Below, piece by piece: positions 46,029-55,167 of a stretch of 64,000 nt of DNA. The stretch spans positions 289,463-353,462 of the forward strand of contig MKUO01000018.1 of the NCBI GenBank assembly GCA_001897855.1, read 5' to 3'. The notes beneath the pieces are model-generated. The model worked only from the letters and a program-made list of their open reading frames with translations. It had not been told where the DNA came from and made no database searches. Both the position numbers and the translations under genes were made by a program. Position 1 is the stretch's first letter. Every line of letters starts with the position of its first letter. This DNA comes from Bacteroidetes bacterium 43-93. GTDB taxonomy: Bacteria > Bacteroidota > Bacteroidia > Chitinophagales > Chitinophagaceae.

Positions 46029-47103
46029 TTTTCAATCCATCCGCGGATCCCGTCACTTTCCGTATGTAAGCAACTGCGCCCATAATATCACCCGGTGATA
46101 TGATAGTTCCATTGTCTTTTATTATGTCTATCGCGCCTCCGCATTTGTTAGTAGCTATTACAGCCCTTTCACATGCCATGGCTTCATTTAAAGCCAGCCC
46201 CCAGGTTTCGTCCGGCCCGTTTGATGGAAGTATAAAAATATCGCCGAGCCTGTATACCACGGGCATTGAATTTTGATTTTGAAAATCTAAGAACAGAATG
46301 CGATTGTTATTCGCCGCTTCGCTTTTTAGTTGCTGCTCCAGGTGGCCATTGCCCACGATAACGACACGAAACCGTGCATCATTCAGGGCATCCCGCAGCT
46401 GTAGCATAAAGCCCGGATTTTTCTTATCCTCTAGTTTTCCGGCAAACAACAAGACCCATTCAGTCTCAGCAATTCCAAGATCTTTTCTCCAGTTTTTCGC
46501 GAGCTCTTCATATTCATTTCCTTTGCCTTCGAATCGTTTATTATCTATTGCATGTGGTACATACCAAAGATCTTTTTCCCTTATGCCATGCTTCAGAAAG
46601 TATTCTTTATTGTTACTACCCACATACAATGCATAGTCTATATAAGAATAGATGTACTTCAGTATTGCGCGTCTAAGTATTATCCTATATCCTCCTTGCT
46701 CGTCAAGCAACGTAGAATCTCCTCTGAATAATACAGGAATTTTTCCTTTGAAATATCGCATACATGCAAGATGGCTTTTAAACGGCCATCCTATTACCAG
46801 CAGATAATCCGGCTTCCATTCTTTTATTTCGCTTATAAGACTGGGGTTATCGATCCCTTTATAATGATGCGACCCGGGATCTGTACTTATATTCTTTACA
46901 AACGTATAATCGTATCCATCCAGCAATGGTATATCCCAGCTGATCACTTTACCAAAACCGGGATCATATTTTTCGTTCGATTGCGATTGCTCCCATGTAT
47001 AAAATACACGCAGGGTAACTTCGCCGCTTTCTGCCAATAACCTGAACCACGGGGCATTGTATTGAATCGGATGTGTTGTGATTATGGCCAGTCTTCTTCC
47101 CAT
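45925..47103 (-). CDS. GT4-family glycosyltransferase
   Basis: 392 residues. The N-terminus MGRRLAIITTHPIQYNAPWF is a recognisable glycosyltransferase type from surface-polysaccharide loci. The donor site shows WVLLFAGKLEDKKNPGFML, FRVVIVGNGHLEQQL and DIFILPSNGPDETWGLALNEAMACERAVI. Its start overlaps the stop of the preceding gene by one base. Donor and linkage cannot be predicted. Confidence 0.86.
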   Translation of the reverse strand: MGRRLAIITTHPIQYNAPWFRLLAESGEVTLRVFYTWEQSQSNEKYDPGFGKVISWDIPLLDGYDYTFVKNISTDPGSHHYKGIDNPSLISEIKEWKPDYLLVIGWPFKSHLACMRYFKGKIPVLFRGDSTLLDEQGGYRIILRRAILKYIYSYIDYALYVGSNNKEYFLKHGIREKDLWYVPHAIDNKRFEGKGNEYEELAKNWRKDLGIAETEWVLLFAGKLEDKKNPGFMLQLRDALNDARFRVVIVGNGHLEQQLKSEAANNNRILFLDFQNQNSMPVVYRLGDIFILPSNGPDETWGLALNEAMACERAVIATNKCGGAIDIIKDNGTIISPGDIMGAVAYIRKVTGSADGLKNAGTRSKEIVADFSFEHICNNILSLLKKIPSGKV

Positions 47104-48368
47104 TATTCCATTGCTTTGTTCAGCAATTGTGCCAGTTGCGCAGTTACTGCTTTTGCACTATAGGCGTCAAACTCTTTTTGTTGCACCTGCGCAGGCGTAA
47201 ATTCTGCGGCAAATATTTTGTATTGCTGATACAGCTTCACAAAATTTGTTTCAAGTGCTTTCACGTTCTCAGGATCGAGCAGGTAAGCAAGTCCCGCATT
47301 TGTTCGCTTTATCACCTGCGCCGCAGTAGATGCTTTATGCAAGACGGCCATGATGGGTTTCCCGGCAAGCACACCCTGGTACACTTTAGATGGCGTATAG
47401 TGTGGTTCAGTGCTACCAAGTATAAACACTCCGTCAGCGGCATCCAGGTGCACCAATACATCCAGGTATGGTATACGCTTAGGATATTCAAACACTACCG
47501 TTTGCCACAATCCATATTTTTCTGCATAAGGCTTAATGTTAAAGCCATTAGGATCGTCCGGGGTTTTACCGGTTCCTATGAAATGAAATTCTACATCTGC
47601 AAATTCAACCGGGTTTTGCTGAATAGACTTAAAAATCGCTTCCAGCGGTTCGTATGCTTTAGGCAACATAGCCCCGGCATACACCATCTGCCGCTTACCG
47701 TTTTTGGCAAACAGGTAAGGTTTTATATCCAGTTCTTTCAGCTTCTCGTGGTCTGCACGTTCACCCCCATAAGGCATGGCACCAAACACGCATGTTGCTT
47801 CCAGCACAGGTGTACGCTCCAGCACACCTTTATAATAACCTTCAGCAACACCGGTGATCAGTGATGCATTCCTTATGGCTATCGGCTCCAGGAAACCGGC
47901 AAGTGCTTCACTAAGACGGTGCCTGAGCGACTTATCCCTGTTAGGGAAAGGATGCACCCATGGATCTATATAGTCTATACCATATTTTACTCTTGTGGCC
48001 ACATATAACCACCTACCTAATAAAGCAGCGTAGAATGATGGTATCGGTATGTAAACGAAATCTATTTTTTCTTCTTTTATAAGAGCCTTAGCTTTTCTAT
48101 ATAATTGCCTGAAAGCCCTTAACCCAATATCACCAACCAGTCTTGGCTGCTTCACCTTCATCGCCTTTACCTTTTCAATCCGCAGATCTTTGGGTAACAA
48201 TTGCTCCAGGTTACGATCAAGTTGCTCTTCGTAATAGTCTTCGTGTACGGTTAGAACTATAGGCTGCCAGCCAAATTCAGGAAGATGCTGTGCAAACAAC
48301 CTGGATCTGTGTACTGCCGCAAGGTTAGATGGCGGAAAGTGCGGCGATATGATAAGTATCTTTTTCAA
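47103..48368 (-). CDS. GT4-like glycosyltransferase
   Basis: 421 residues with a GT-B-type N-terminus MKKILIISPHFPPSNLAAVHR and conserved YGIDYIDPWVHPFP. The C-terminal half carries RQMVYAGAMLPKAYEPLEAI, FHFIGTGKTPDD and GVFILGSTEPHYTPSKVYQG, where the donor-binding Glu region is modified (EPHYTPSKVYQ). It is part of the uninterrupted run of glycosyltransferases. Substrate unknown. Confidence 0.8.
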   Translation of the reverse strand: MKKILIISPHFPPSNLAAVHRSRLFAQHLPEFGWQPIVLTVHEDYYEEQLDRNLEQLLPKDLRIEKVKAMKVKQPRLVGDIGLRAFRQLYRKAKALIKEEKIDFVYIPIPSFYAALLGRWLYVATRVKYGIDYIDPWVHPFPNRDKSLRHRLSEALAGFLEPIAIRNASLITGVAEGYYKGVLERTPVLEATCVFGAMPYGGERADHEKLKELDIKPYLFAKNGKRQMVYAGAMLPKAYEPLEAIFKSIQQNPVEFADVEFHFIGTGKTPDDPNGFNIKPYAEKYGLWQTVVFEYPKRIPYLDVLVHLDAADGVFILGSTEPHYTPSKVYQGVLAGKPIMAVLHKASTAAQVIKRTNAGLAYLLDPENVKALETNFVKLYQQYKIFAAEFTPAQVQQKEFDAYSAKAVTAQLAQLLNKAME

Positions 48369-48386
48369 ACCCGGTGCTTATGGTAG

Positions 48387-49514
48387 TTAGAGTTTTTCTA
48401 TGACTGGCAACAGCGTTTTCATGATATCCTGATAAGTGATCGTACTCTTTACGATATTTATTATTTCTTGTCTATCAAGCTGTACCAATGTTGAGTCTGA
48501 TAATCGCTGTTCTAATATTGCAGCTATATCCTCGGGGGCATCTGCAGTCAATACATTTCCTCCTCTGAATATATATCCACGATTCCCTGCTGTTGTAGAT
48601 ATTATAGGTAGCCCCCAATCAATACCTTTTGCCAGTTTAGTGCTTACACCTTTCGAATAGTAAAAGGCAAGATTCATATAATAGTTCCAGGTGGCAGCTT
48701 CTTTTTCAAACACCGCATTATCCATATATCCCATTATAGAAACGAAAGAAAACTGCTCCTTCAATCTTCTGGAATGCTCATCTTCTACACCAATAATTCT
48801 AAAATCAAGCTGTTCGGGCACTCCATTCTTTTGCAATGCTTCGCAAAGTTTTGATACTCCATAATAATTAGGCGGATGGCTAATATCTCCAACAAAACCT
48901 ATTCGCCCACGCACAGGCTGCCAGTCAATAAACTTCTGCTTAAAGACTCTCGGCACCATAAATACCTGTTTCGCGCCTACCCACTTCTCTATATGTTCTT
49001 CCACTTCCGAAACCGTCAGTACCAGGTCTATATAATGCTGGCGATATATTGATTCAAATTTAAGCATCTTACCAAGCCTGTAAGATGAGAACATCCGTTT
49101 GTATCCGGGTAACCGTTCACTGAATCGTGCAGCCTGGTGAAGGAAATCGCCCGACTCATTACCATGAGAACATAATATCACCTTTACATCATACGCAGAA
49201 AAGTTATCTTTTATGAACTTTCCAAAGCTCATTGCATTAGAAAGATTAATAAAAACTTTGCGTATGCCCCTCGTTACAATAGCATCCTTTAGTTCTGTCT
49301 CGTAATTTTCCGGCACATATTCCTCATACGCGTCCAGACCCAGCCTAAACTTCAGCCTGAACAATATGCTCCTGTTATATTCAACTCCCAGAAAGTTTAC
49401 CGCGTATTGCGTTTGCAATAGCTCTACATAATCATTGGTGCACAACCTTACACCGCCTTCCGGTAATGTCTGGTCAAGAAACTTTTTATGTGAAATGAAT
49501 AGTACAGGTTCCAT
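48387..49514 (-). CDS. Glycosyltransferase (GT-B type, GT4-like)
   Basis: 375 residues. The N-terminus EPVLFISHKKFLDQTLPEGGVR is followed by VILCSHGNESGDF and VPRVFKQKF, and the C-terminal half by RIGFVGDISHPPNYYGV, LDFRIIGVED and YYSKGVSTKLAKGIDWGLPII, in which the donor-site Glu is replaced. Family membership rests on overall layout and context. It abuts the next gene upstream with a one-base overlap. Confidence 0.72.
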   Translation of the reverse strand: MEPVLFISHKKFLDQTLPEGGVRLCTNDYVELLQTQYAVNFLGVEYNRSILFRLKFRLGLDAYEEYVPENYETELKDAIVTRGIRKVFINLSNAMSFGKFIKDNFSAYDVKVILCSHGNESGDFLHQAARFSERLPGYKRMFSSYRLGKMLKFESIYRQHYIDLVLTVSEVEEHIEKWVGAKQVFMVPRVFKQKFIDWQPVRGRIGFVGDISHPPNYYGVSKLCEALQKNGVPEQLDFRIIGVEDEHSRRLKEQFSFVSIMGYMDNAVFEKEAATWNYYMNLAFYYSKGVSTKLAKGIDWGLPIISTTAGNRGYIFRGGNVLTADAPEDIAAILEQRLSDSTLVQLDRQEIINIVKSTITYQDIMKTLLPVIEKL

Positions 49515-50656
49515 TAACGTATGTATGTATTCAGTGCAGTTTCGATCTTATCTACCTGGCGCTGATAAGTAAACTGCCTGGTGAAATCTATTCTTTCTTT
49601 TTGCCGGGTTATAGCATTATACTCATTTAAATGCTGCAACACATGCCGAAACAGTTCCGGAAGCTCTTTATTACTGGTTCTATCTGCCACCATTTCTATC
49701 ATCCCGGGGTATTGCTTATAGGTGCTTACATTATTAGATACAACCACTTTACCTGCACCCAGGTATTCCAGTATTTTATGATAATTGGTTCCCTTACTTT
49801 GATCTTTGTTAACATCATAGCAAATAAGGAACGCATCCATGTTTTTTAGTTCCACCGCCAGCTGTTTTGGCGGAACAGCACCGTGTAACACCACATTCTT
49901 TTGTTGCTCCAACATTTGCACAAATGGCAGGGCCCCTTCGTCCAGGCCACCAACCAGGTTTGATTTGGATTTACCTACCGATCCCCAAAAATGGAATTCA
50001 GCGTTCTTGTTATTGCTTATTATTTCTAATAAAGTCTGCCGGTCTATATCGGGTCTTAAAAAATTACCGGACAATCCTACCCGAACAATACCATCCTTAC
50101 CTGAAGTAACGTTGTTATTAATAAACATATCCGCTACGCCATGATTTAAAAATACACGTGGCACCTGTAACGATCTGAACTTATCCAGTATTTCATTTGT
50201 TACTGAAAAGATCACATCTGCACTTTTCGCCGCTTTCAGCGCTATCTTTTCTCCTAGCTCGTCAACCGGCATAAATAATTTTATGCAACTGTCCGGGAAA
50301 GAACTAAGCGGGATTGTATTGGACAAATCAAATGACCATATAATGTCTATTGGCCCTGTTTGTTTCAGCACCTTCGCTATATGACTCTTTAACAAAAGAT
50401 CATATAAAAACCTGGCTCTGAATTTCAACACGTAAGGGAATGGTAATCGGTGCTCAACGTTAAACAAATTATCATACCCCAACGAACCCACTTTTACCTC
50501 ACCGGATTTTAATTTATTTCGCTGATCCGGCCCCGGCAAATAGAATACTTTATTACCCCTGCGCGCCAGTTCCAGCGCATAGTGGTTCTTGGATATAAAC
50601 ATCTCGCCCCAATCCTGTTGCGATATGATCAGAATAGATTTATTTCTTAATTCCAA
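49514..50656 (-). CDS. Glycosyltransferase (GT-B type)
   Basis: 380 residues. Features are ILIISQQDWGEMFISKNHY at the N-terminus, IDIIWSFDLSNT, then VRVGLSGNFLRPDIDR, FHFWGSVGKS and FLICYDVNKDQSKGTNYHKILEYLGAGKVV. The last segment corresponds to the nucleotide-sugar binding helix (K-x-x-E-Y-L-A-x-G) of the TuaH/GT1-like group. Substrate unknown. It lies 3 bp after the aminotransferase gene. Confidence 0.78.
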   Translation of the reverse strand: MELRNKSILIISQQDWGEMFISKNHYALELARRGNKVFYLPGPDQRNKLKSGEVKVGSLGYDNLFNVEHRLPFPYVLKFRARFLYDLLLKSHIAKVLKQTGPIDIIWSFDLSNTIPLSSFPDSCIKLFMPVDELGEKIALKAAKSADVIFSVTNEILDKFRSLQVPRVFLNHGVADMFINNNVTSGKDGIVRVGLSGNFLRPDIDRQTLLEIISNNKNAEFHFWGSVGKSKSNLVGGLDEGALPFVQMLEQQKNVVLHGAVPPKQLAVELKNMDAFLICYDVNKDQSKGTNYHKILEYLGAGKVVVSNNVSTYKQYPGMIEMVADRTSNKELPELFRHVLQHLNEYNAITRQKERIDFTRQFTYQRQVDKIETALNTYIR

Positions 50657-50658
50657 AC

Positions 50659-51765
50659 TTATGATTTGTAAAAAGCTGCTATAGTTTCAGCTACGTATGC
50701 TATATGCTCTTCTGTAAGCTCAGGATACATAGGCAGCGATAATATTGTTTCCTGGTATGCAGATGCAACAGGAAAATCTTTAGATGTATATCCCAGGTAA
50801 GAATATGCTTTTAATAATGGAAGTATCACGGGATAATGTAATGCTGTCTCTATACCCTGCTCTCTGAGATGTGCCATCAATGCGTCTCGGTTCGCAGCCC
50901 TTATCATGTATACATGGTAGGTATGTTTGCTATCAGGCCTCACCTGTGGCAATACTATTTCTTTAATACCTCCTAAGTGCTTCGCATACAATGCGGCATT
51001 ATGGATACGCTGTTCTGTCCATTGAAGTATATGCGGCAGCTTTGCAGATAATATTGCAGCCTGCAATCCATCCATGCGGCTATTAATGCCTTCTATCTCG
51101 TGCTTATGCTTGGTCAGCGAGCCATGATTTGCGTACATGCGGCATTTGGTGGCCAGTTCATCATCATTAGTGATAATACACCCCGCATCTCCATACGCAC
51201 CTAAATTCTTTCCGGGGTAGAAACTAAAGCTGGCTGCAATACCGGTTAACCCTGCACGTATGCCCTTATACTCACTAAAGTGCGATTGTGCGCAATCTTC
51301 TATTAGGTAGATACCTTTTTGCCTGCAAATATTTTGTATCGCCTCCACATCTGCTATCTGCCCCTGCAGGTGTACTAATATGACGGCTTTTGTATTGGAA
51401 GTTATCGCTCTTTCAAGCAATGTTTCATCCATACTATAATAGTCAGGATGAATATCTACAAATACCGGTGTGGCACCGGCTTGTGTGATGGTCTCTGAGC
51501 TCGATATCCAGCTGTTTGCAACGGTTATTACTTCATCACCTTGCCCAATACCCAGCATCTTCATCAATATATATAAGCTGTCGGTACCGTTAGCACAGGC
51601 GATCACATGTTTCACTCCGTACAACTCAGCAAACTGCTGCTCAAAAGCTTTTACATATTTACCACCTATAAAAGCTGTATTCTCTATTACTTCCTGTATT
51701 GCTCTATCTATCTCTGGCTTTATATCCTGGTATTGCTTCTTCAGATCTACAAAAGGGACATTCAT
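50659..51765 (-). CDS. DegT/DnrJ/EryC1 aminotransferase, WbpE/WlbC-like
   Basis: 368 residues. PLP lysine in SFYPGKNLGAYGDAG, cofactor-contacting Asp in LIEDCAQSH, N-terminus MNVPFVDLKKQY. In the Wbp pathway WbpE aminates UDP-3-keto-GlcNAc uronate at C3. The neighbours are an oxidoreductase (WbpB-like) and an N-acetyltransferase (WbpD-like), so the three would convert UDP-GlcNAcA to UDP-2,3-diacetamido-2,3-dideoxy-glucuronate. QdtB/FdtB-type C3 aminotransferases are close relatives, so the pathway call depends on context. Confidence 0.85.
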   Translation of the reverse strand: MNVPFVDLKKQYQDIKPEIDRAIQEVIENTAFIGGKYVKAFEQQFAELYGVKHVIACANGTDSLYILMKMLGIGQGDEVITVANSWISSSETITQAGATPVFVDIHPDYYSMDETLLERAITSNTKAVILVHLQGQIADVEAIQNICRQKGIYLIEDCAQSHFSEYKGIRAGLTGIAASFSFYPGKNLGAYGDAGCIITNDDELATKCRMYANHGSLTKHKHEIEGINSRMDGLQAAILSAKLPHILQWTEQRIHNAALYAKHLGGIKEIVLPQVRPDSKHTYHVYMIRAANRDALMAHLREQGIETALHYPVILPLLKAYSYLGYTSKDFPVASAYQETILSLPMYPELTEEHIAYVAETIAAFYKS

Positions 51766-51770
51766 TCTTC

Positions 51771-52235
51771 TTACAGACTTTTTATTTTCTTAGCCGGGTT
51801 ACCTGCATATACGCCGGGCTCTGTTATATTTTTTGTAACCACTGCGCCTGCGCCTACTACTACATGGTCACATATATTTACAGGAAGTATTGTTGCGTTT
51901 GACCCTATAGACACGTGGTTGCCGATACGTGTTTCCTTCCACAAACTCTTATCACCTCTTGCTGGTCCGCCTTTAGCAAACAGGTCGTTGATGAACATAA
52001 CGCCATGACCAATAAAACAATCATCGCCAATGGTCACTAGCTCACATATAAAACTATGCGACTGCAGCTTTGTTCGTTTACCGATCACTACATCTTTCTG
52101 TATTTCTGTAAAAGGCCCGATGAAACAGTCGTCATCAATACGACAGCCGTATATATTTACGGGCTCTACTACCTTCACGTTTTCACCGAAGGCTACATCA
52201 ACTATTTTGCAGGATAGTATCTTAGGTTCGCCCAT
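51771..52235 (-). CDS. Hexapeptide-repeat N-acetyltransferase, WbpD/WlbB-like
   Basis: 154 residues, a short left-handed beta helix. It has YGCRIDDDCFIGPFTEIQ, IGDDCFIGHGVMFIND (expected active-site region), and a C-terminal GAGAVVTKNITEPGVYAGNPAKKI. It should acetylate the 3-amine introduced by the aminotransferase, with acetyl-CoA as donor. It is 5 bp from the aminotransferase gene, and its start overlaps the stop of the oxidoreductase gene. Confidence 0.85.
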   Translation of the reverse strand: MGEPKILSCKIVDVAFGENVKVVEPVNIYGCRIDDDCFIGPFTEIQKDVVIGKRTKLQSHSFICELVTIGDDCFIGHGVMFINDLFAKGGPARGDKSLWKETRIGNHVSIGSNATILPVNICDHVVVGAGAVVTKNITEPGVYAGNPAKKIKSL

Positions 52236-53254
52236 TATTTAATATCCTTTGCCGCTGAATATATTTTATCAATTATCTCCACCGTCTTTAATCCTTCAAA
52301 CGCGCTCGTAGATATGCTGGCATTGTTGGTGAGCACGTCTATCAGGTTCTCATATACCTTGTCATGGTTAGACATCGAACCCTGGTAGTTGCCATAGTTA
52401 TTGGCTTTATTACCTTCCGGTAGGTTATCTATCTTATAGTTTTCAATATTCTGGTATTCCAGTTCGTTTAAATACTGGCCACCTATCTTTACCGTACCTT
52501 TTTCTGCAAATATGGTGAGAGATCCTTCCATATTCTTCTCATAGCTATTCACCGTATAGTTCACCGTACCAATTGCCCCATTGTAAAACGACAATATCGC
52601 TACGCCGGTATCTTCAAATTCTATAGTATCCTGGTGAGCATAGTTACCTGTAAAAGCCTCCACACTTTTTACATCCCCTATCATCCAGTACAGTAAGTCT
52701 ATAAAATGTGAGAACTGCGTGTACAATGTACCACCATCCAGATCTTTTGTGCCCTTCCACGAATTTTCATAGTAGTCTTTATTCCTGTTCCAGAAACAAC
52801 TTAACTGTACGCTATATATCTTGCCCAAACGCCCTTCATCAATTGCCTGTTTCACAGCAGCTACCGGCGGATTAAAACGGTTTTGTTTAATAGCGAACAG
52901 TCTTTTGTTTACCTGCTCTGCCGTTTTAATCATCTCCCCGCAATCATACACACTTGTAGCCATAGGCTTTTCACACAGCACATGGAATCCTGCCTTCAAA
53001 GACTGGATAGAATGTGTTGCGTGTAATCCGTTCGGCGAGCAAATAGACACCACATCTACATCCTTTGCATTTTTCAAAAGGTCTTCGATATTGTAAAACG
53101 CCTTTGCATTATATTTTTCAGCAAGTGTATCAGCCTTTTCTTTTACAATATCACAAACAGCCACAAGTGTTCCCTGTTTGTTTATGTGCTCGGCATGTCG
53201 TTGCGCAATGCGGCCACAGCCTACTATTGCAAAACGAATGTTGCTTTTATTCAT
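52235..53254 (-). CDS. Gfo/Idh/MocA-family dehydrogenase, WbpB/WlbA-like
   Basis: 339 residues from MNKSNIRFAIVGCGRIA (an ATG three codons upstream would overlap the HisF-like gene). The N-terminal Rossmann domain has GCGRIAQRH and the conserved EKPMA. The C-terminal domain has KQNRFNPPVAAVKQAI, typical of UDP-GlcNAcA 3-dehydrogenases of the WbpB/WlbA group, and DGGTLYTQFSHFIDLLYWM with the catalytic His. It would oxidise C3 of UDP-GlcNAc uronate with NAD. The 6-dehydrogenase (WbpA) that makes the substrate is not in the window. Confidence 0.88.
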   Translation of the reverse strand: MNKSNIRFAIVGCGRIAQRHAEHINKQGTLVAVCDIVKEKADTLAEKYNAKAFYNIEDLLKNAKDVDVVSICSPNGLHATHSIQSLKAGFHVLCEKPMATSVYDCGEMIKTAEQVNKRLFAIKQNRFNPPVAAVKQAIDEGRLGKIYSVQLSCFWNRNKDYYENSWKGTKDLDGGTLYTQFSHFIDLLYWMIGDVKSVEAFTGNYAHQDTIEFEDTGVAILSFYNGAIGTVNYTVNSYEKNMEGSLTIFAEKGTVKIGGQYLNELEYQNIENYKIDNLPEGNKANNYGNYQGSMSNHDKVYENLIDVLTNNASISTSAFEGLKTVEIIDKIYSAAKDIK

Positions 53255-53255
53255 T

Positions 53256-54005
53256 TTATACAATTATTTTTTTACCGGTAGGAAAGCTTATCAATACTCC
53301 CATACCTTTTTTTTGAAAAACAAACATGCTGCCTGCAGCCACTGCGGATGCACCCGCTTTGGCAGCTTTTTCCAGGTCATCAAAGCTTCCGGCACCACCA
53401 CACGCTATTACAGGAACAGAAACCTTGTGCGATATCTCACCTATTAAATCCAATGCAAAGCCACCCCAGGTGCCATCCCGTTCTATACTGTTGATCATTA
53501 TTTCTCCCACACCGGCCTGTTCCAGTTTTGCAGCCCATTCAACCGGTGCATACCCTGTCTTTTTTTTGCCGGATTGTGCATACACTTTGTTCCTGCCCAG
53601 CAGGTCTTTCTTAACATCTATGCTACCAACAACGGCCTGAGAGCCATATACGGCAGCGATCTTATCTATCAACGAAATGTCATCGAACAAAACGGTGTTA
53701 AGGACCACTTTCTCATATCCGCAATCAAATACTTTCTTAGCTATATCCCAGCTTTTAATACCCCCGCCATAAGCCATCGGCATAAAAGCTTCCCCTGCTA
53801 TTTCAGATATCTTATTATAATCCGGTTCTCTTCCCTCTACCGATGCCTGGTAGTCAAGCAACAACAATTCATCAGCCTCTTTCTCATTAAATATCCTTAC
53901 AGCATTTATAGGGTCACCTACATACACAGGATTTTTGAAATTCACTGTTTTGTACAGCCCCGATTTGTGCAGCAAAAGAGTAGGTATTATACGGATCTCA
54001 GCCAT
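53256..54005 (-). CDS. HisF-like acetamidino-modification synthase subunit
   Basis: 249 residues, a TIM barrel related to imidazole glycerol phosphate synthase HisF. The first catalytic Asp of true HisF (PCLDV) is replaced: the sequence reads IIPTLLLHKSGLYKTV. This is typical of the second HisF type found with WbpG proteins in O-antigen clusters. The second Asp is kept in VGSIDVKKD. With WbpG and a HisH glutaminase it is thought to channel ammonia to convert an N-acetyl into an acetamidino group. No HisH gene is present in the window. Confidence 0.88.
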   Translation of the reverse strand: MAEIRIIPTLLLHKSGLYKTVNFKNPVYVGDPINAVRIFNEKEADELLLLDYQASVEGREPDYNKISEIAGEAFMPMAYGGGIKSWDIAKKVFDCGYEKVVLNTVLFDDISLIDKIAAVYGSQAVVGSIDVKKDLLGRNKVYAQSGKKKTGYAPVEWAAKLEQAGVGEIMINSIERDGTWGGFALDLIGEISHKVSVPVIACGGAGSFDDLEKAAKAGASAVAAGSMFVFQKKGMGVLISFPTGKKIIV

Positions 54006-55150
54006 TATTTTGCCGGGAAAATGGTACGGTATATTTTTTTGAAGGGTTTCAATAGCGGGTAACGTTTATCTATTGGCATTTCGTAGTCAAAATCATAATG
54101 ACTACGTGGCGGCTTAGCCATTATTTCCTTAAACTCCTGTTCAGATAATCCTAATTTCTTCAGTACAAAGTCATAATCCTGCCTGAACTGCTCGGGATCA
54201 TACATTGGTTTTGCCAGTTCTGCCAGCGCCTCTTCTTTAGTCATCTGGCCACCAAATATCAGATCGCTCAGGTGAGCCTTTCGTTTATCTATTTTAAATT
54301 TCTCCGGAAGAATATATCCCTGGTAAAAGCGGGTCCAGATGCTTTCATAGTGTTTACCCCCATAATCGCGCCAACCTAACTTCTCCTGTATTAGTTTTTT
54401 GACCTCTTTCTTGTTGTAAGGAAGGTTATTCAGAACAGATATGGAATGTACACCCTTTACCTGCTGATAATAACGTTTCACCTTGGCATCCATAAAAGGA
54501 AAAGTTTTCAAAGGCACCGTTCCAAAGGCCTTATGGATAGACTGTATATTTATATGATCGCTCTTGGGATGTATCCAGGTTTTGGGAAGCGTAGTTTCAG
54601 TTTGCACGTTCGTGCCACTGAGAATGTATTTAATATTATTCTTCCCTGCCAGCCTATACAGTGTAGCAAATATTGCATGGTCAGTGATCGCCTCAATATC
54701 TACAACAGATGCTTTCAGGTATGCTATCTGCAGGTCTTTAAATTCTTCCCAATTAATTACATAGGTGGAAAGGTCGAAGCCTAATTTACTTACTATGTTC
54801 TCGATATTCTTTACCGCCAGCTCACTGTTCCAGCCATTATCAAAATGTATTGCCAATGGTCTTAATCCAAGGCGGTGGGCAGTATATGCAACATAAGTGC
54901 TATCAACACCACCACTCACTCCCATAATGCAATTATATTGTTTACCCTTCCCCTCTTCTTTTATTTTTGCAGCAAGCGCCTGCAGTATCCGTTCTCCTTC
55001 TGCATCTTCATGCACATTCTCGGCATAGGCTTTTTTAAATTCATAGTAGTAGTTACAAATGCCTTGCTCATCGAAAGCGATATTCGGATCGGCTATCGTG
55101 TCCATTACCGAAATGCTGCATTGACGATATGAATTACCCGGTGTTTCCAT
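54005..55150 (-). CDS. N-acetyl sugar amidotransferase (WbpG-like, PP-loop family)
   Basis: 381 residues. The PP-loop ATP-pyrophosphatase motif SGGVDS (79-84) activates the N-acetyl carbonyl for amidation. FDNGWNSELAVKNIE and LSGTNVQTE are family motifs. In P. aeruginosa the WbpG/HisH/HisF set makes the amidino group of an O-antigen diamino-uronic acid. The N-terminal zinc region is degraded: the expected CxxC pairs read C11-S-I-S14 and C32-N-Y-Y35. It overlaps the HisF-like gene by one base, and its product should act with it. Confidence 0.88.
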   Translation of the reverse strand: METPGNSYRQCSISVMDTIADPNIAFDEQGICNYYYEFKKAYAENVHEDAEGERILQALAAKIKEEGKGKQYNCIMGVSGGVDSTYVAYTAHRLGLRPLAIHFDNGWNSELAVKNIENIVSKLGFDLSTYVINWEEFKDLQIAYLKASVVDIEAITDHAIFATLYRLAGKNNIKYILSGTNVQTETTLPKTWIHPKSDHINIQSIHKAFGTVPLKTFPFMDAKVKRYYQQVKGVHSISVLNNLPYNKKEVKKLIQEKLGWRDYGGKHYESIWTRFYQGYILPEKFKIDKRKAHLSDLIFGGQMTKEEALAELAKPMYDPEQFRQDYDFVLKKLGLSEQEFKEIMAKPPRSHYDFDYEMPIDKRYPLLKPFKKIYRTIFPAK

Positions 55151-55167
55151 TTATTTAACAGCCTTCA

